Origin: Desulfuromonadales bacterium
GTDB lineage: Bacteria > Desulfobacterota > Desulfuromonadia > Desulfuromonadales > BM103
Length of the DNA: 64,000 nucleotides
Reading direction: 5' to 3'
Assembly: GCA_027065695.1 (NCBI GenBank)
Contig: JAMONP010000087.1
Location: forward strand, 1-64,000
Shown: piece by piece, positions 36,172 through 46,256 of the stretch
Layout: each line of letters begins with the position of its first letter
Position numbering within the stretch: position 1 is the stretch's first letter
Translations under genes and position numbers: made by a program
The notes under the pieces: generated by a model
What the model was told of the DNA's origin: nothing
Seen by the model: the letters and a program-made list of their open reading frames with translations, nothing else
Database searches by the model: none

Positions 36172-38838
36172 CTAACGCATCAAATTCCGCAGCACATAAT
36201 TAAGAATCCCACCACTCTGAAAATACTGCACCTCATTAGCAGTATCAATCCGACAGGTCACAACAACATCATCACGACTGCCATCGGCACGATTGATACG
36301 CAAAATAATGTCCTGTCCTGGTTCTGGATCTTGCACTTGTCCAACCAGATCAAAGGTTTCGCTACCGTCGATACTGAGAGTTTTGCGGCTGTCACCCGCT
36401 TTAAACTGCAAGGGCAAAATCCCCATACCAACCAGGTTGGAGCGATGAATTCGTTCGTAACTCTCCGTAACCACCGCTTTCACACCAAGCAGCAGAGTCC
36501 CCTTGGCCGCCCAATCACGACTTGATCCGGTGCCATACTCTTTGCCGCCGATGATGATTAAAGGAGTCTTTGCCTCGGCATACTGCATGGCCGCATCGAA
36601 GATACTGACCTGCTCGTCATCAGGCAGGACTTTGGTAAAACCACCTTCAACACCTGGCACCAGTTCGTTCTTCAAGCGAATATTGGCAAAGGTGCCACGT
36701 ATCATCACTTCGTGGTTACCGCGCCGTGACCCGTAGGAGTTAAAGTCGGCCGGGCCGATATCACGTTCACGCAGGTAGACACCGGCAGGACTACTCGCCA
36801 GAATTGACCCGGCAGGTGAGATATGATCCGTAGTGATCGAATCCCCTAGCAAAGCCAGGAGCCGAGCCCCGTAAAAACCTTCCAGCCCAGTGGACATTTC
36901 GTCGCGAACTTCAAAGAATGACGGCTCCTGAATATAAGTCGACTGATCTTCCCAGGTATAAGTCTCGCCTTCTGGAATCGGCAGGCTGCGCCAACTCTCT
37001 TCACCACTAAAGACATCGGCATATTTGTCACGGAACATATCGGCTGAAACCAGTTTAACCATCTCGGCCACTTCTTCATCACTCGGCCAGATATCTTTCA
37101 GGTAGACATCATTACCTTGCTGATCCTGACCAAGCGCTTCAGCGGTCAGGTCCATGCAGGTGTTGCCAGCCAGGGCAAAGGCCACCACCAGAGGTGGCGA
37201 AGCCAACCAGTTGGCCTTGGTGTGGGAGTGCACCCGGCCCTCAAAGTTGCGGTTGCCGGAAAGAACTGAACAGACCGTCATATCGCTTGCGGTGATCGCC
37301 TCAGCAATCGGCCCGCTCAAAGGCCCGGAGTTGCCGATACAGGTGGTACAGCCATAGCCGACGACATTAAAACCAATCTGGTTGAGATAGGTCTGCAGAC
37401 CAGCTTTCTTCAAATAGTCGGTCACGACCTTGGAACCAGGAGCCAGCGAGGTTTTGACCCAGGGCTTCTGTACAAGACCTTTTTCAACCGCCTTCTTGGC
37501 CACCAGGCCGGCAGCCATCATCACCGCCGGATTTGAGGTGTTGGTGCATGAGGTAATCGCTGCGATGACAACATCACCCTGGCTCAAGTTATAATCACAA
37601 CCAGCGACAACGGCACTTCGGTCAACCGCATCGGCAGGGATAACTGCTATCGTCGCGTTTTTCAAATCTTCGAGATCGACACGATCTTGAGGGCGTTTCG
37701 GGCCAGCAAGACTCGGTTTGACAGACCCCAGATCAAGTTCCAGAACATCTGTGTACTCAGGATCGACCATACCGTCAAAGCGCCACAAACCCTGCTGTTT
37801 GGCATAAGCTTCAACCAGGGCAAGCGTTGCATCATCACGATTGGAGAGCCGCAGATAATCGAGAGTCACATCATCGATCGGGAACCAGCCGCAGGTCGCA
37901 CCATACTCAGGGGCCATGTTGGCAATGGTTGCTCGGTCGGCCAATGGTAATTTTGTCAGACCGTCACCGAAGAATTCGACAAACTTGCTGACCACGCCAA
38001 AGTTGCGTAGCATCTGTGTCACTGTCAGGACCAGATCAGTAGCCGTCACACCTTCATTCAGGCTGCCGGTCATGCGGAAGCCGACAACTTCCGGAATAAT
38101 CATCGAAACCGGCTGACCAAGCATAGCCGCCTCGGCCTCGATACCACCAACGCCCCAGCCAAGCACGGCCAGACCGTTGATCATAGTGGTGTGACTGTCA
38201 GTACCGACGAGAGTGTCCGGGTAAGCGACCTTTTTACCATCACGCTCTTCCGACCAGACCGTTCGTGCCAGGTACTCGAGATTCACCTGGTGGCAGATGC
38301 CAGTACCCGGCGGTACAACCCGGAAATTATCGAAAGCCTTCTGTCCCCAGCGCAAGAAGGCATAGCGTTCGCGATTACGCTCCATCTCCTTATCAACGTT
38401 ATAGGCAAACGCTTCCGGCATGGCGTACTTGTCGACCATAACCGAGTGGTCAATCACCAGGTCCACCGGAATTTGCGGGTTGATCTTTTGCGGGTCACCA
38501 CCAACCCTGGCAACCGCATCGCGCATTGCCGCCAGATCAACAACCGCCGGTACACCGGTGAAATCCTGCATCAGCACCCTTGCCGGACGGAAGGCAATCT
38601 CATGATCTGAGCTGCGTTGGCCGAGCCAATCAACCACTGCATCGATATCTTCTGCGGTGACCGAATCGCCATCTTCATTACGCAAAAGGTTTTCCAGCAG
38701 CACCTTGAGAGTGAGCGGCAAACGCGCCACCTCACTACGTTTTGCCGCCAGGGTTTGCAGGCTGAAATATTCATAGGCCATACCGTCAACATCGAGGGTC
38801 TGCCGGGTGTTAAAGCTGTTAAGACTATCGTTACTCAT
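36172..38838 (-). CDS. acnA: Aconitate hydratase A
   Basis: VLMQDFTGVPAVVDLAAMRDA, GTDSHTTMINGLAVLGWGVGGIEAEAAMLGQP, GYGCTTCIGNSGPL, GSRRGNHEVMIRGTF. Confidence 0.97.
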   Translation of the reverse strand: MSNDSLNSFNTRQTLDVDGMAYEYFSLQTLAAKRSEVARLPLTLKVLLENLLRNEDGDSVTAEDIDAVVDWLGQRSSDHEIAFRPARVLMQDFTGVPAVVDLAAMRDAVARVGGDPQKINPQIPVDLVIDHSVMVDKYAMPEAFAYNVDKEMERNRERYAFLRWGQKAFDNFRVVPPGTGICHQVNLEYLARTVWSEERDGKKVAYPDTLVGTDSHTTMINGLAVLGWGVGGIEAEAAMLGQPVSMIIPEVVGFRMTGSLNEGVTATDLVLTVTQMLRNFGVVSKFVEFFGDGLTKLPLADRATIANMAPEYGATCGWFPIDDVTLDYLRLSNRDDATLALVEAYAKQQGLWRFDGMVDPEYTDVLELDLGSVKPSLAGPKRPQDRVDLEDLKNATIAVIPADAVDRSAVVAGCDYNLSQGDVVIAAITSCTNTSNPAVMMAAGLVAKKAVEKGLVQKPWVKTSLAPGSKVVTDYLKKAGLQTYLNQIGFNVVGYGCTTCIGNSGPLSGPIAEAITASDMTVCSVLSGNRNFEGRVHSHTKANWLASPPLVVAFALAGNTCMDLTAEALGQDQQGNDVYLKDIWPSDEEVAEMVKLVSADMFRDKYADVFSGEESWRSLPIPEGETYTWEDQSTYIQEPSFFEVRDEMSTGLEGFYGARLLALLGDSITTDHISPAGSILASSPAGVYLRERDIGPADFNSYGSRRGNHEVMIRGTFANIRLKNELVPGVEGGFTKVLPDDEQVSIFDAAMQYAEAKTPLIIIGGKEYGTGSSRDWAAKGTLLLGVKAVVTESYERIHRSNLVGMGILPLQFKAGDSRKTLSIDGSETFDLVGQVQDPEPGQDIILRINRADGSRDDVVVTCRIDTANEVQYFQSGGILNYVLRNLMR

Positions 38839-38942
38839 AATCTTCTCTCTCTTTCATCAATTCGAGCACAGGTTGAGTATTTTCTGTCAAACCCATTCTA
38901 CCACAAACTCTCTGCAGCACTTGGTTCCTGATACATTTCCCC

Positions 38943-39105
38943 AGGAGCCTGTCCGACAATCCATGATCGGCTGCAAACCCAGCTGTTTGGCCCATATTTC
39001 AGCTCCTTTTCGACCAATAGCTATGGCTATTACTCTCAAACAAGCCAAAATCTGTTCTCAAACTTCTGAGTTTTCGCTTCGACCCTTATTGTCGGACAGG
39101 CTCCT
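38943..39105 (+). repeat. MITE-like repeat copy 2 with perfect 18-bp TIRs
   Basis: AGGAGCCTGTCCGACAAT ... ATTGTCGGACAGGCTCCT. Confidence 0.9.
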
Positions 39106-39190
39106 GAAGACACCACAGCCTTGCTTTTGACGATTTCATCTGTTAGCTTAAGGCGTTGTTTTTACAGCCTTGCCTTAGGAGGAGAACATC

Positions 39191-40297
39191 ATGGCAGAGT
39201 GGATGAACAATCAGGTTATCGGCATCACCATTGGCCAATATGCCATGGCACTTGGCATCGTCCTGATTGCCTATATTGCCAAAAAAGCTTTTGCCTACCT
39301 CTTTATCAAGGTATTGCTGCCTCTGGCACAAAAGTCCAAAAAGGAACTTGATGATCGTTTTCTTGCCTGCCTGCAGAAACCGACAGAATTCCTCATCTTC
39401 CTGATTGGACTTTTCATCGCCATGGGAATTCTGCAACTACCAAGTGAACCATTTGATTTTAACAAGCTTGCGACTGCGACGCTCAAGGCGTTGGTCATTT
39501 TCGATATCGCCTGGTTCCTTTTCAACTTGGTTGATATGATTGACCACTACCTGAGCAAATGGGCAAGCCGCACCAAATCGACCCTGGATGATCACCTGGC
39601 GCCCCTGCTGCGCAAAAGCTTACGTATCTTCATTGTCATCATGGCCTGTCTCATGGCGATCCAAACCTTCGGCTATCCGGTTACCGGGATTATTGCTTCA
39701 CTTGGTATCGGCGGTCTCGCCTTTGCCCTTGCCGCCAAAGACACAGTATCCAACATATTCGGCTCACTCATGATCATCTTTGATAGGCCCTTTCAGGTTG
39801 GAGACTGGATAAAAGCTGGCGATCTGGAAGGAACTGTCGAAGAGGTCGGTTTTCGCTCGACCAAGATCCGCACCTTCGCCAAGACCTTGATTTGCGTGCC
39901 GAACAACATTATTGCCAACATGGCTCTCGATAATTTCAGCCGCATGCCCAAGCGCCGCATTCGTCTTACGGTCGGTGTTTCCTACGACGCCACTCCGGCG
40001 CAGATGCGCGAAGTGGTCAGTCGAATTCGCGAGCTCTTAAAGACTCACCCGGCGATTGATCAGGACTTTTTCCTGGTCAACTTTACCGACTTTGGTGCTT
40101 CATCCCTCGACATCATGGTTTATTGCTTTACCACCACAACAGTCTGGGGAGAATACCTCGATGCCCGCGAGGATGTTTGCTTGAAGATCATGGATACGCT
40201 GGCAGATCTGGGACTGGTTATCGCCTTCCCGAGCACAACCGTTTACCTGCGTAAGGACGATACCGAAAAAAAAGAAACGATATCTGAAAAAACATGA
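39191..40297 (+). CDS. Mechanosensitive ion channel MscS family protein
   Basis: GIASLGIGGLAFALAAKDTVSNIFGSLMIIFDRPFQVGDWI. Confidence 0.93.
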   Translation: MAEWMNNQVIGITIGQYAMALGIVLIAYIAKKAFAYLFIKVLLPLAQKSKKELDDRFLACLQKPTEFLIFLIGLFIAMGILQLPSEPFDFNKLATATLKALVIFDIAWFLFNLVDMIDHYLSKWASRTKSTLDDHLAPLLRKSLRIFIVIMACLMAIQTFGYPVTGIIASLGIGGLAFALAAKDTVSNIFGSLMIIFDRPFQVGDWIKAGDLEGTVEEVGFRSTKIRTFAKTLICVPNNIIANMALDNFSRMPKRRIRLTVGVSYDATPAQMREVVSRIRELLKTHPAIDQDFFLVNFTDFGASSLDIMVYCFTTTTVWGEYLDAREDVCLKIMDTLADLGLVIAFPSTTVYLRKDDTEKKETISEKT

Positions 40298-40321
40298 GCT
40301 ATTCATTTATATAGGAGGAAA

Positions 40322-40588
40322 ATGATGCGTAGATTGATTTTCTGGATGGTACTGGTTGTGCTGGTCAGCGGCTGCTCACCCTGGATCGGCATGTACAAAA
40401 TTGAACTCGGCATGTCCAAACCCGAGGTCATTCAACAGATGGGCAAGCCCAGTAATGCCTCGGGTAGTGGCAATGAAGAATACCTCTGGTATGTCCCCGC
40501 TAACCGCTTCTGGGAACGCTATTATGTTCACATTATCGACGGCAAGGTTGAATCCTACGGACAGCTTGGCAAGCAAGAAGAAAAATAG
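40322..40588 (+). CDS. SmpA/BamE-like small lipoprotein
   Basis: Lipobox LVSGCSP; IELGMSKPEVIQQMGKPSN. Confidence 0.75.
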   Translation: MMRRLIFWMVLVVLVSGCSPWIGMYKIELGMSKPEVIQQMGKPSNASGSGNEEYLWYVPANRFWERYYVHIIDGKVESYGQLGKQEEK

Positions 40589-40639
40589 CCGTAGCAAGCA
40601 TCTAGTTACTTTGGTCCCAGCTGACTCCATGAGGAGATT

Positions 40640-41767
40640 ATGTCCGCAGAGGTTTATTTCACAGACATGCGTACTGGTATGCGAGAAAACTTGCATACCA
40701 AACTGGAGAGACTGACCGATAAAGCCGGGATCTCAAAGATGATCCAGCCCGGCGAACTCGTCGCCATCAAGATGCACTTTGGCGAAAAGGGCGGACACGC
40801 TTATATCAGACCGACATTTGTGCGCAGGATAGTTGACCAGATAAAGGCCCTCGGTGGCAAACCCTTCCTGACCGATTCGAGCACCCTTTATCCGGGTGAA
40901 CGTAAAGAGGCGGTCTCAGCTCTTACCTGTGCCATCGAAAATGGTTTTGCTTATGCCGTTGTCAACGCACCGCTCATTATGAGTGACGGCTTGCGCGGCC
41001 ATTCGGCGCGTCGAGTTAGCGTTCCGGGAGAACTCCTCACAGAAGTTGATATCGGCCTGGAAATCATCGAAGCAGACGCCCTGATTGTGCTCAGCCATTT
41101 CAAATGTCACGAATTGACAGGCTTTGGTGGAGCGATCAAAAACCTTGCCATGGGCTGCTCAAGCCGCGAAGGAAAACTCGAACAACACTCCACTATTGCT
41201 CCTAGCATTTCTGAGAAGCATTGCACCTCCTGCGGTGCCTGTCTTAAAGCCTGTGCTCACGATGCCATTGATCTCAGCAGCGGCAAAGCGATTATCGATG
41301 AAAATCGCTGTGTCGGCTGTGGACGCTGCATCACTGTCTGTGAGCCTCAGGCGATTCGTATCCAATGGAATGAAGAATCAGCTCTGGTCATGAAAAAAAT
41401 GGCGGAGTATTCACTCGGTGCCCTCAGCGGTAAAGACCATAAGCACCTTTTCATCAACTTCATAACCCAGGTCTCTCCATCCTGTGATTGCTATGGCCAT
41501 ACTGACGCACCAATTGTTCCCGATCTCGGCATCCTTGCCTCAACCGACCCCGTAGCCCTGGATCAGGCCTGCGCCGATCTGGTCAACCAGGCACGCGGTC
41601 TGCCTGACACTGCGATGAAATCAGGCCATGAACCTGGTGACGACAAGTTTCGCAGCATCTACCCGCAGATTGACTGGGAAGTGCAGCTGAAGCATGGCGA
41701 GAAAGTCGGTCTTGGGCAGCGGCTGTATAAATTAATAAGGTTGGAACCGGAGCGTGAAAAGTGGTGA
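40640..41767 (+). CDS. DUF362 domain protein with two 4Fe-4S motifs
   Basis: IKMHFGEKGGHAYIRP; CTSCGACLKACAHDAI and CVGCGRCITVCEPQAI. Confidence 0.9.
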   Translation: MSAEVYFTDMRTGMRENLHTKLERLTDKAGISKMIQPGELVAIKMHFGEKGGHAYIRPTFVRRIVDQIKALGGKPFLTDSSTLYPGERKEAVSALTCAIENGFAYAVVNAPLIMSDGLRGHSARRVSVPGELLTEVDIGLEIIEADALIVLSHFKCHELTGFGGAIKNLAMGCSSREGKLEQHSTIAPSISEKHCTSCGACLKACAHDAIDLSSGKAIIDENRCVGCGRCITVCEPQAIRIQWNEESALVMKKMAEYSLGALSGKDHKHLFINFITQVSPSCDCYGHTDAPIVPDLGILASTDPVALDQACADLVNQARGLPDTAMKSGHEPGDDKFRSIYPQIDWEVQLKHGEKVGLGQRLYKLIRLEPEREKW

Positions 41768-41782
41768 TCAGGAATTAATCAT

Positions 41783-43003
41783 CTATACTTCAAACGCTGC
41801 CAGCAATGCTTGCAGTCTTTGCCTGCCAACTTCACCACTAAAACCTGTCAGGGAAACCAGACCGTAGCCGTTAGCCGTTGGCACCAACCCCACGGCACGC
41901 AAACGTAGCGTAAAAACCAGAAACAGGGTCAGAACCAGAGCTATACACCCCGCCCAGACCAGCGGCTCACCTGGATCTTTGGACATCTGGAATCCACATG
42001 ACCAGAAACCGGATTCTTCACGATTATAGGCAGTCTGATAAATTGCCACACCGCGATGAACCAAGGGCTTATTGACTTCAATAACTCCCTGACGGACAAC
42101 TTCACCATTTTCGAGAATGGAGACTTCACTTTGTAGTTGCTTGAGGATCGGATCGCGAAAGGCAGTAGGTTTGATCTCTACACCTAGGTCAATACTGTTC
42201 GGATAAGTCCTCTGTCCGCTCAGGCTGTGGTATTCGCCAAGCTGAACACCATCACGGATAACACCAAGAATTAAATGCTGCTCTTCAGGAAGAAAACGTA
42301 AGACCTGTACACTCAGCTCAGGAGAAATCACAACCGTTTTTCCCTCGCGACTTTCAAACTCCTGCAACTGTTCACGGCTTTGCTTGTCATAAGTGGCAAA
42401 ACGCAGATCAATCGGGTAATATTGTGGCTCAAAATTATCCAGGCGGAAGGTAAAACCGAGTGGCAGGTCTTCTTCAACGCCCCAGTCAAAGTAGGTATCA
42501 CTCTGGTGACTGACATAGATGTTCAGAGTACCGACAAAACCGAGTTGAGCGGCCCAGGCGCCAAGCATAATAGCCAGAATTGAAAGATGCATAATTGGCA
42601 GTGCCCATTGACCAGCCAGGCCTCTGCGGGCAAGCAGTCTGTCACCTGACCGGTTGGTACGATAACCCTGCTTCTGCAAACGATCTTCCAGTTCATTAAT
42701 GTTGCCTCTGGGCAGATCATAGCTCACCTGACCAGTTACTGGCTTCAAGCTATCCAGATGAGCAAGTAAACGTTTTTTACTGCCTGCAACCCGGACAAAG
42801 GTACGCCAGGTACAGGCCCCCAGATTGACGGCTAAGAAACCCAGTAACAGACGAAACCAGACGGACTGGTAATACAGCTCGAAGCGCTCTATATTCCCTT
42901 GCTCAACCGGCCAGATGGTACCAAATATGGCAACCAGAGATAGCCCCAGCAACAGGGTTAAGGTTAATTTTACCGAGCTAAAAAAATCAAGAACAGGTTT
43001 CAT
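41783..43003 (-). CDS. Cytochrome c biogenesis ResB-like protein
   Basis: FFSSVKLTLTLLLGLSLVAIFGTIWP; multiple TMs; NKPLVHRGVAIYQTAYN. Confidence 0.85.
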   Translation of the reverse strand: MKPVLDFFSSVKLTLTLLLGLSLVAIFGTIWPVEQGNIERFELYYQSVWFRLLLGFLAVNLGACTWRTFVRVAGSKKRLLAHLDSLKPVTGQVSYDLPRGNINELEDRLQKQGYRTNRSGDRLLARRGLAGQWALPIMHLSILAIMLGAWAAQLGFVGTLNIYVSHQSDTYFDWGVEEDLPLGFTFRLDNFEPQYYPIDLRFATYDKQSREQLQEFESREGKTVVISPELSVQVLRFLPEEQHLILGVIRDGVQLGEYHSLSGQRTYPNSIDLGVEIKPTAFRDPILKQLQSEVSILENGEVVRQGVIEVNKPLVHRGVAIYQTAYNREESGFWSCGFQMSKDPGEPLVWAGCIALVLTLFLVFTLRLRAVGLVPTANGYGLVSLTGFSGEVGRQRLQALLAAFEV

Positions 43004-43105
43004 ATATTAAATCTACTTGTTTATAGGAAGGCGGTATCCTATCATTACCTTTAAGCAAACAACAACCGTCAGCTTGCCAATAAAAACACTGGAGACATAA
43101 TAGAA

Positions 43106-43492
43106 ATGATGGAAATCACTTTCCCGGGTGGCGTTCAAATCAATGCGCAATACGACAACTTCGTAATCGCCACGGACCAACCGGAAAAAAATGGCGGCCA
43201 GAACAGTGCCCCGTCACCTTTCGACCTGCTACTGGCCTCTCTGGGCACCTGTGCCGGCTTTTATGCCTTGCGTTTCTGTCAGGAGCGCAAGTTGGCAACC
43301 ACAGGGATGCGACTACAATTGAGTAACCAACGCAACGCCGCAACCAATCGACTTGAGCAGGTGAAGATCACGCTGCATCTACCAGACGGCTTCCCTGACA
43401 AATATCAAAGAGTTATTCTGCGTGCCATGGATCAGTGTTCCGTAAAAAAAGTGCTTATGGATCCACCAGAAATAGAAGTCCTTACGGCTTAA
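43106..43492 (+). CDS. OsmC family protein
   Basis: SPFDLLLASLGTCAGFYALRFCQERKL; DQCSVKKVL. Confidence 0.88.
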   Translation: MMEITFPGGVQINAQYDNFVIATDQPEKNGGQNSAPSPFDLLLASLGTCAGFYALRFCQERKLATTGMRLQLSNQRNAATNRLEQVKITLHLPDGFPDKYQRVILRAMDQCSVKKVLMDPPEIEVLTA

Positions 43493-43734
43493 AGCGGCGG
43501 AATCGTTTCCGGTGCGTCAACTTTCTGCAAACCAATCTCGGCAACCAGAGACTGCAGTAAAGCCTCAAGCTCGCAGACGCGACTTGCAGAACAGGCAATC
43601 TCCACCAGGCCTTTCTGCTTATCCAGAGTCCGGGCGAAAGCCAGACCGTCATAACTCTCCAGAATAAACCGCAAGTGGCCGATCTCAGCGCGTGGCAGGA
43701 TGAAGTAACGTTTAGAGAATATTTCTGACGTCAT
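43489..43734 (-). CDS. DUF4911-like small protein
   Basis: Short protein IGHLRFILESYDGLAFARTLDKQKGLVEIACS, convergent with and overlapping the osmC stop. Confidence 0.6.
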   Translation of the reverse strand: MTSEIFSKRYFILPRAEIGHLRFILESYDGLAFARTLDKQKGLVEIACSASRVCELEALLQSLVAEIGLQKVDAPETIPPL

Positions 43735-43758
43735 ATCGAATTCTTCGTGCTGAGATAG

Positions 43759-44619
43759 TCAAGGTAAATCAAGGTTTTTATCAAGAATGTAACGGGCAAT
43801 GCTACGCTTGGGCGGTAATCCTGGCAGACCATCAACAGGGAACCAACGGGCATCCTCCAGCTCTGTCTTATCTACCTGAACCTCACCAGCGACATAATCC
43901 GCCACAAAACCAACCATTACCTGGCTCGGGAAAGGCCAGCATTGACTGCCTACATAACTAACATTACCGACTTTAATCCCGGTTTCTTCTGCAACCTCAC
44001 GGATGGCTGTCTCTTCCAACGATTCACCGAATTCCTGAAAACCGGCAACAAGGCTGTAACGATTGGCAGCCCAGCTCGCTTTGCGTGCCAGCAGTACTTC
44101 ACCCGGCCTGGTCACCAGAACAATGGCACAGGGGTGAATGGCAGGAAACGTATGTGGTGCGTGACAGGAGTCACAGACTCGCCCCCACTCACTGGCCAAC
44201 CAGCTTGTTGGCCGTCCACAGTAGCCGCAGAAACGACTACGCTCCTGCCAGTGCAGGATCATACGCCCCATCCCACCAAGGGAAAGCAGGTCGATCGGCA
44301 ACTGCGGTTCTGCCTCCAGCAACCCTAACATCTCGAGATTTTTCGGTAATTCTTTTGTGTCACTCAAATTGATCAGACGGCAAGGTTGCCCCTGCCAGCG
44401 GCCAAGATAGAGCGTTGGTTCACCGGGCCATTCCCCGAAGGGCAACACCATACAGCCCTGATTTTTTACCACCAGCATTCTGCTGCCACACAGCAGCACT
44501 CCATATCCTGGACCGCCCGGGTCGGCACCAGGGCCTTGCAAGACAAACTGTTCACTGAGGCAGGCCCAGTTAAAGGGCAGATGCATGGGCGAAGCGTAAT
44601 CTTTTGGCAAACAGGTCAC
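43759..44619 (-). CDS. nudC: NAD(+) diphosphatase NudC
   Basis: Zinc ribbon CGYCGRPT..CDSC; Nudix box GFQEFGESLEETAIREVAEETGI followed by SQCWPFPSQVMVGF. Confidence 0.92.
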   Translation of the reverse strand: MTCLPKDYASPMHLPFNWACLSEQFVLQGPGADPGGPGYGVLLCGSRMLVVKNQGCMVLPFGEWPGEPTLYLGRWQGQPCRLINLSDTKELPKNLEMLGLLEAEPQLPIDLLSLGGMGRMILHWQERSRFCGYCGRPTSWLASEWGRVCDSCHAPHTFPAIHPCAIVLVTRPGEVLLARKASWAANRYSLVAGFQEFGESLEETAIREVAEETGIKVGNVSYVGSQCWPFPSQVMVGFVADYVAGEVQVDKTELEDARWFPVDGLPGLPPKRSIARYILDKNLDLP

Positions 44620-45146
44620 TGATCTTTCTCCAGAGTTTGATAGAGCAGTAACGCCAACTGGGTCTTGCTATCGAGGATTTCACCACCCTTAACTTTTCCC
44701 AGAGCCTCAGCAAAGGTCATCGGACAGAGATCGATCACCTCGTCAGGCTCCAGGTTCTGCTCCGCAACAGTGAGGTCTCGTCCCAGGAAAAGATGGATGT
44801 ACTCATCACAGAAACCGACTGTACTCCAGAAACCTCCTAGCGGCAGTATCTGCATAGCCGAATAACCGATCTCTTCTATCAATTCGCGACCGGCACACTC
44901 CTGAGCGGACTCGCCTGGCTCCAGGCGCCCGGCCGGGATTTCATAGATCATCTCACCAATCGCCGGGCGGAATTGACGAATCAGCATGATCCGACCATCG
45001 GGCAACAGCGGCAAAACAGCAGCGCCTCCCGGATGACGGACAATTTCAAAGCTTGATTGTCGACCATTGGGCATCTGATGGTTCTCCACCCCAACATCGA
45101 TGACACGACCGGCAAACACGGTCTGACGTGAAAAAGTTTTCGGCAT
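44616..45146 (-). CDS. NUDIX hydrolase (ADP-ribose pyrophosphatase-like)
   Basis: Nudix box AGRLEPGESAQECAGRELIEEIGY. Confidence 0.9.
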   Translation of the reverse strand: MPKTFSRQTVFAGRVIDVGVENHQMPNGRQSSFEIVRHPGGAAVLPLLPDGRIMLIRQFRPAIGEMIYEIPAGRLEPGESAQECAGRELIEEIGYSAMQILPLGGFWSTVGFCDEYIHLFLGRDLTVAEQNLEPDEVIDLCPMTFAEALGKVKGGEILDSKTQLALLLYQTLEKDQ

Positions 45147-45436
45147 AGGCTCCTCTACAAAACCTGAAAACTCGTTGAACGATTAAGACAATTCATGAGA
45201 TATAAAAATCATAATGCACTGCATGTTTTCACTATACAGACCAATTACTGCAAATACACCATGTCTTTTCAGCAACTTACAAAACAGCGCCATTCACGAC
45301 AACCAGCTTTCGCAACACATTACGTATATTATTTTATACATTTACATCTATTTAAACGGATGGAACACCTTACTACATCTACGAAAAAACCTTAAGAAAC
45401 AGTATGTTAAGAGACTAAACAAAAACATCTCAAGGA

Positions 45437-45452
45437 TGGCACGGCCGATGCA
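45437..45452 (+). promoter_or_regulatory. Putative sigma-54 promoter
   Basis: TGGCAC-GGCCG-ATGCA: -24 GG / -12 GC with canonical spacing, ~66 bp upstream of the small membrane protein start. Confidence 0.5.
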
Positions 45453-45517
45453 GTATTTCCTGGGCAAGAACTTAACACGGATGGCAGGAAAGCAAGAACC
45501 ATAAAAAGGAGGAAGTC

Positions 45518-45742
45518 ATGAAAGCAATGAAACTGATCGTACCGATGGTGATGAGCACAACTTCAGCAGCTTATGCAGCTACCAGCACGCAGAGTGAAGA
45601 TGCCGGTATCTTGACCTATTTATTTATTGGATTCTTTGCCTTGATCATTGTGTTCCAACTGGTACCTGCGATGATTCTCTTTGTTGGCATGGTCAAAGGA
45701 CTGTTTGCCTCTACAGAGAAAACTGCGACAAAGAACAACTAA
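45518..45742 (+). CDS. Small membrane protein with signal peptide, unknown function
   Basis: AAAAGGAGGAAGTC SD; signal-like MKAMKLIVPMVMSTTSAAYAA then one TM. Confidence 0.75.
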   Translation: MKAMKLIVPMVMSTTSAAYAATSTQSEDAGILTYLFIGFFALIIVFQLVPAMILFVGMVKGLFASTEKTATKNN

Positions 45743-45813
45743 CAGCTTGTCCCCCCACCGATAGGAACCTTACTTTGGGCGGGGACGGCGTGGCTTTGGG
45801 CAGGAGAATAATA

Positions 45814-46227
45814 ATGATTATACACATGCCAGAATTACTCATCGCAGACGAAGACAAAATGAGCGGGAAACGCATGGCAGATCTGTTCACCGAGGCAGGC
45901 TACCAGGTTACAGTGACCAATTCAGCCGCAGGAGCTCTTTCAGGGAGCCTTAAAAAGACAGCTCAGGTTATCCTGCTCAGTACCCGGTTTGATGAATTGC
46001 TGGCGACAGAATTGATCCCTCTTCTGAAGCAGTGTAACCGCGATCTGAACATCATCCTGATTGCCAATGAAGCACCCTTGGCATTAATTCGCAAGGCACG
46101 CAGCGAGGGTATTTTTTATCATGCTCTCAAGCCAAGCCAGCCGAGCGATGAAGACGAATTGAGACAAGCGGTCAAATGCGCGTTTGAAAAGATGACTCAT
46201 AATCCCGCAGTCGAGTCACTACAATAG
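45814..46227 (+). CDS. Receiver-like (response regulator) protein, diverged
   Basis: LLIADEDKMSGKRMADLFTEAGYQVTVTNSAAGAL; CAGGAG SD; lacks a clear output domain. Confidence 0.7.
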   Translation: MIIHMPELLIADEDKMSGKRMADLFTEAGYQVTVTNSAAGALSGSLKKTAQVILLSTRFDELLATELIPLLKQCNRDLNIILIANEAPLALIRKARSEGIFYHALKPSQPSDEDELRQAVKCAFEKMTHNPAVESLQ

Positions 46228-46256
46228 AGAGCTAAACCATTAAAACCGGAATCAAC

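Noticed and set aside
45214-45504. ORF of 96 aa upstream of the small membrane protein
   Set aside because: AT-rich, implausible composition, and it spans the sigma-54-like promoter; treated as noncoding.
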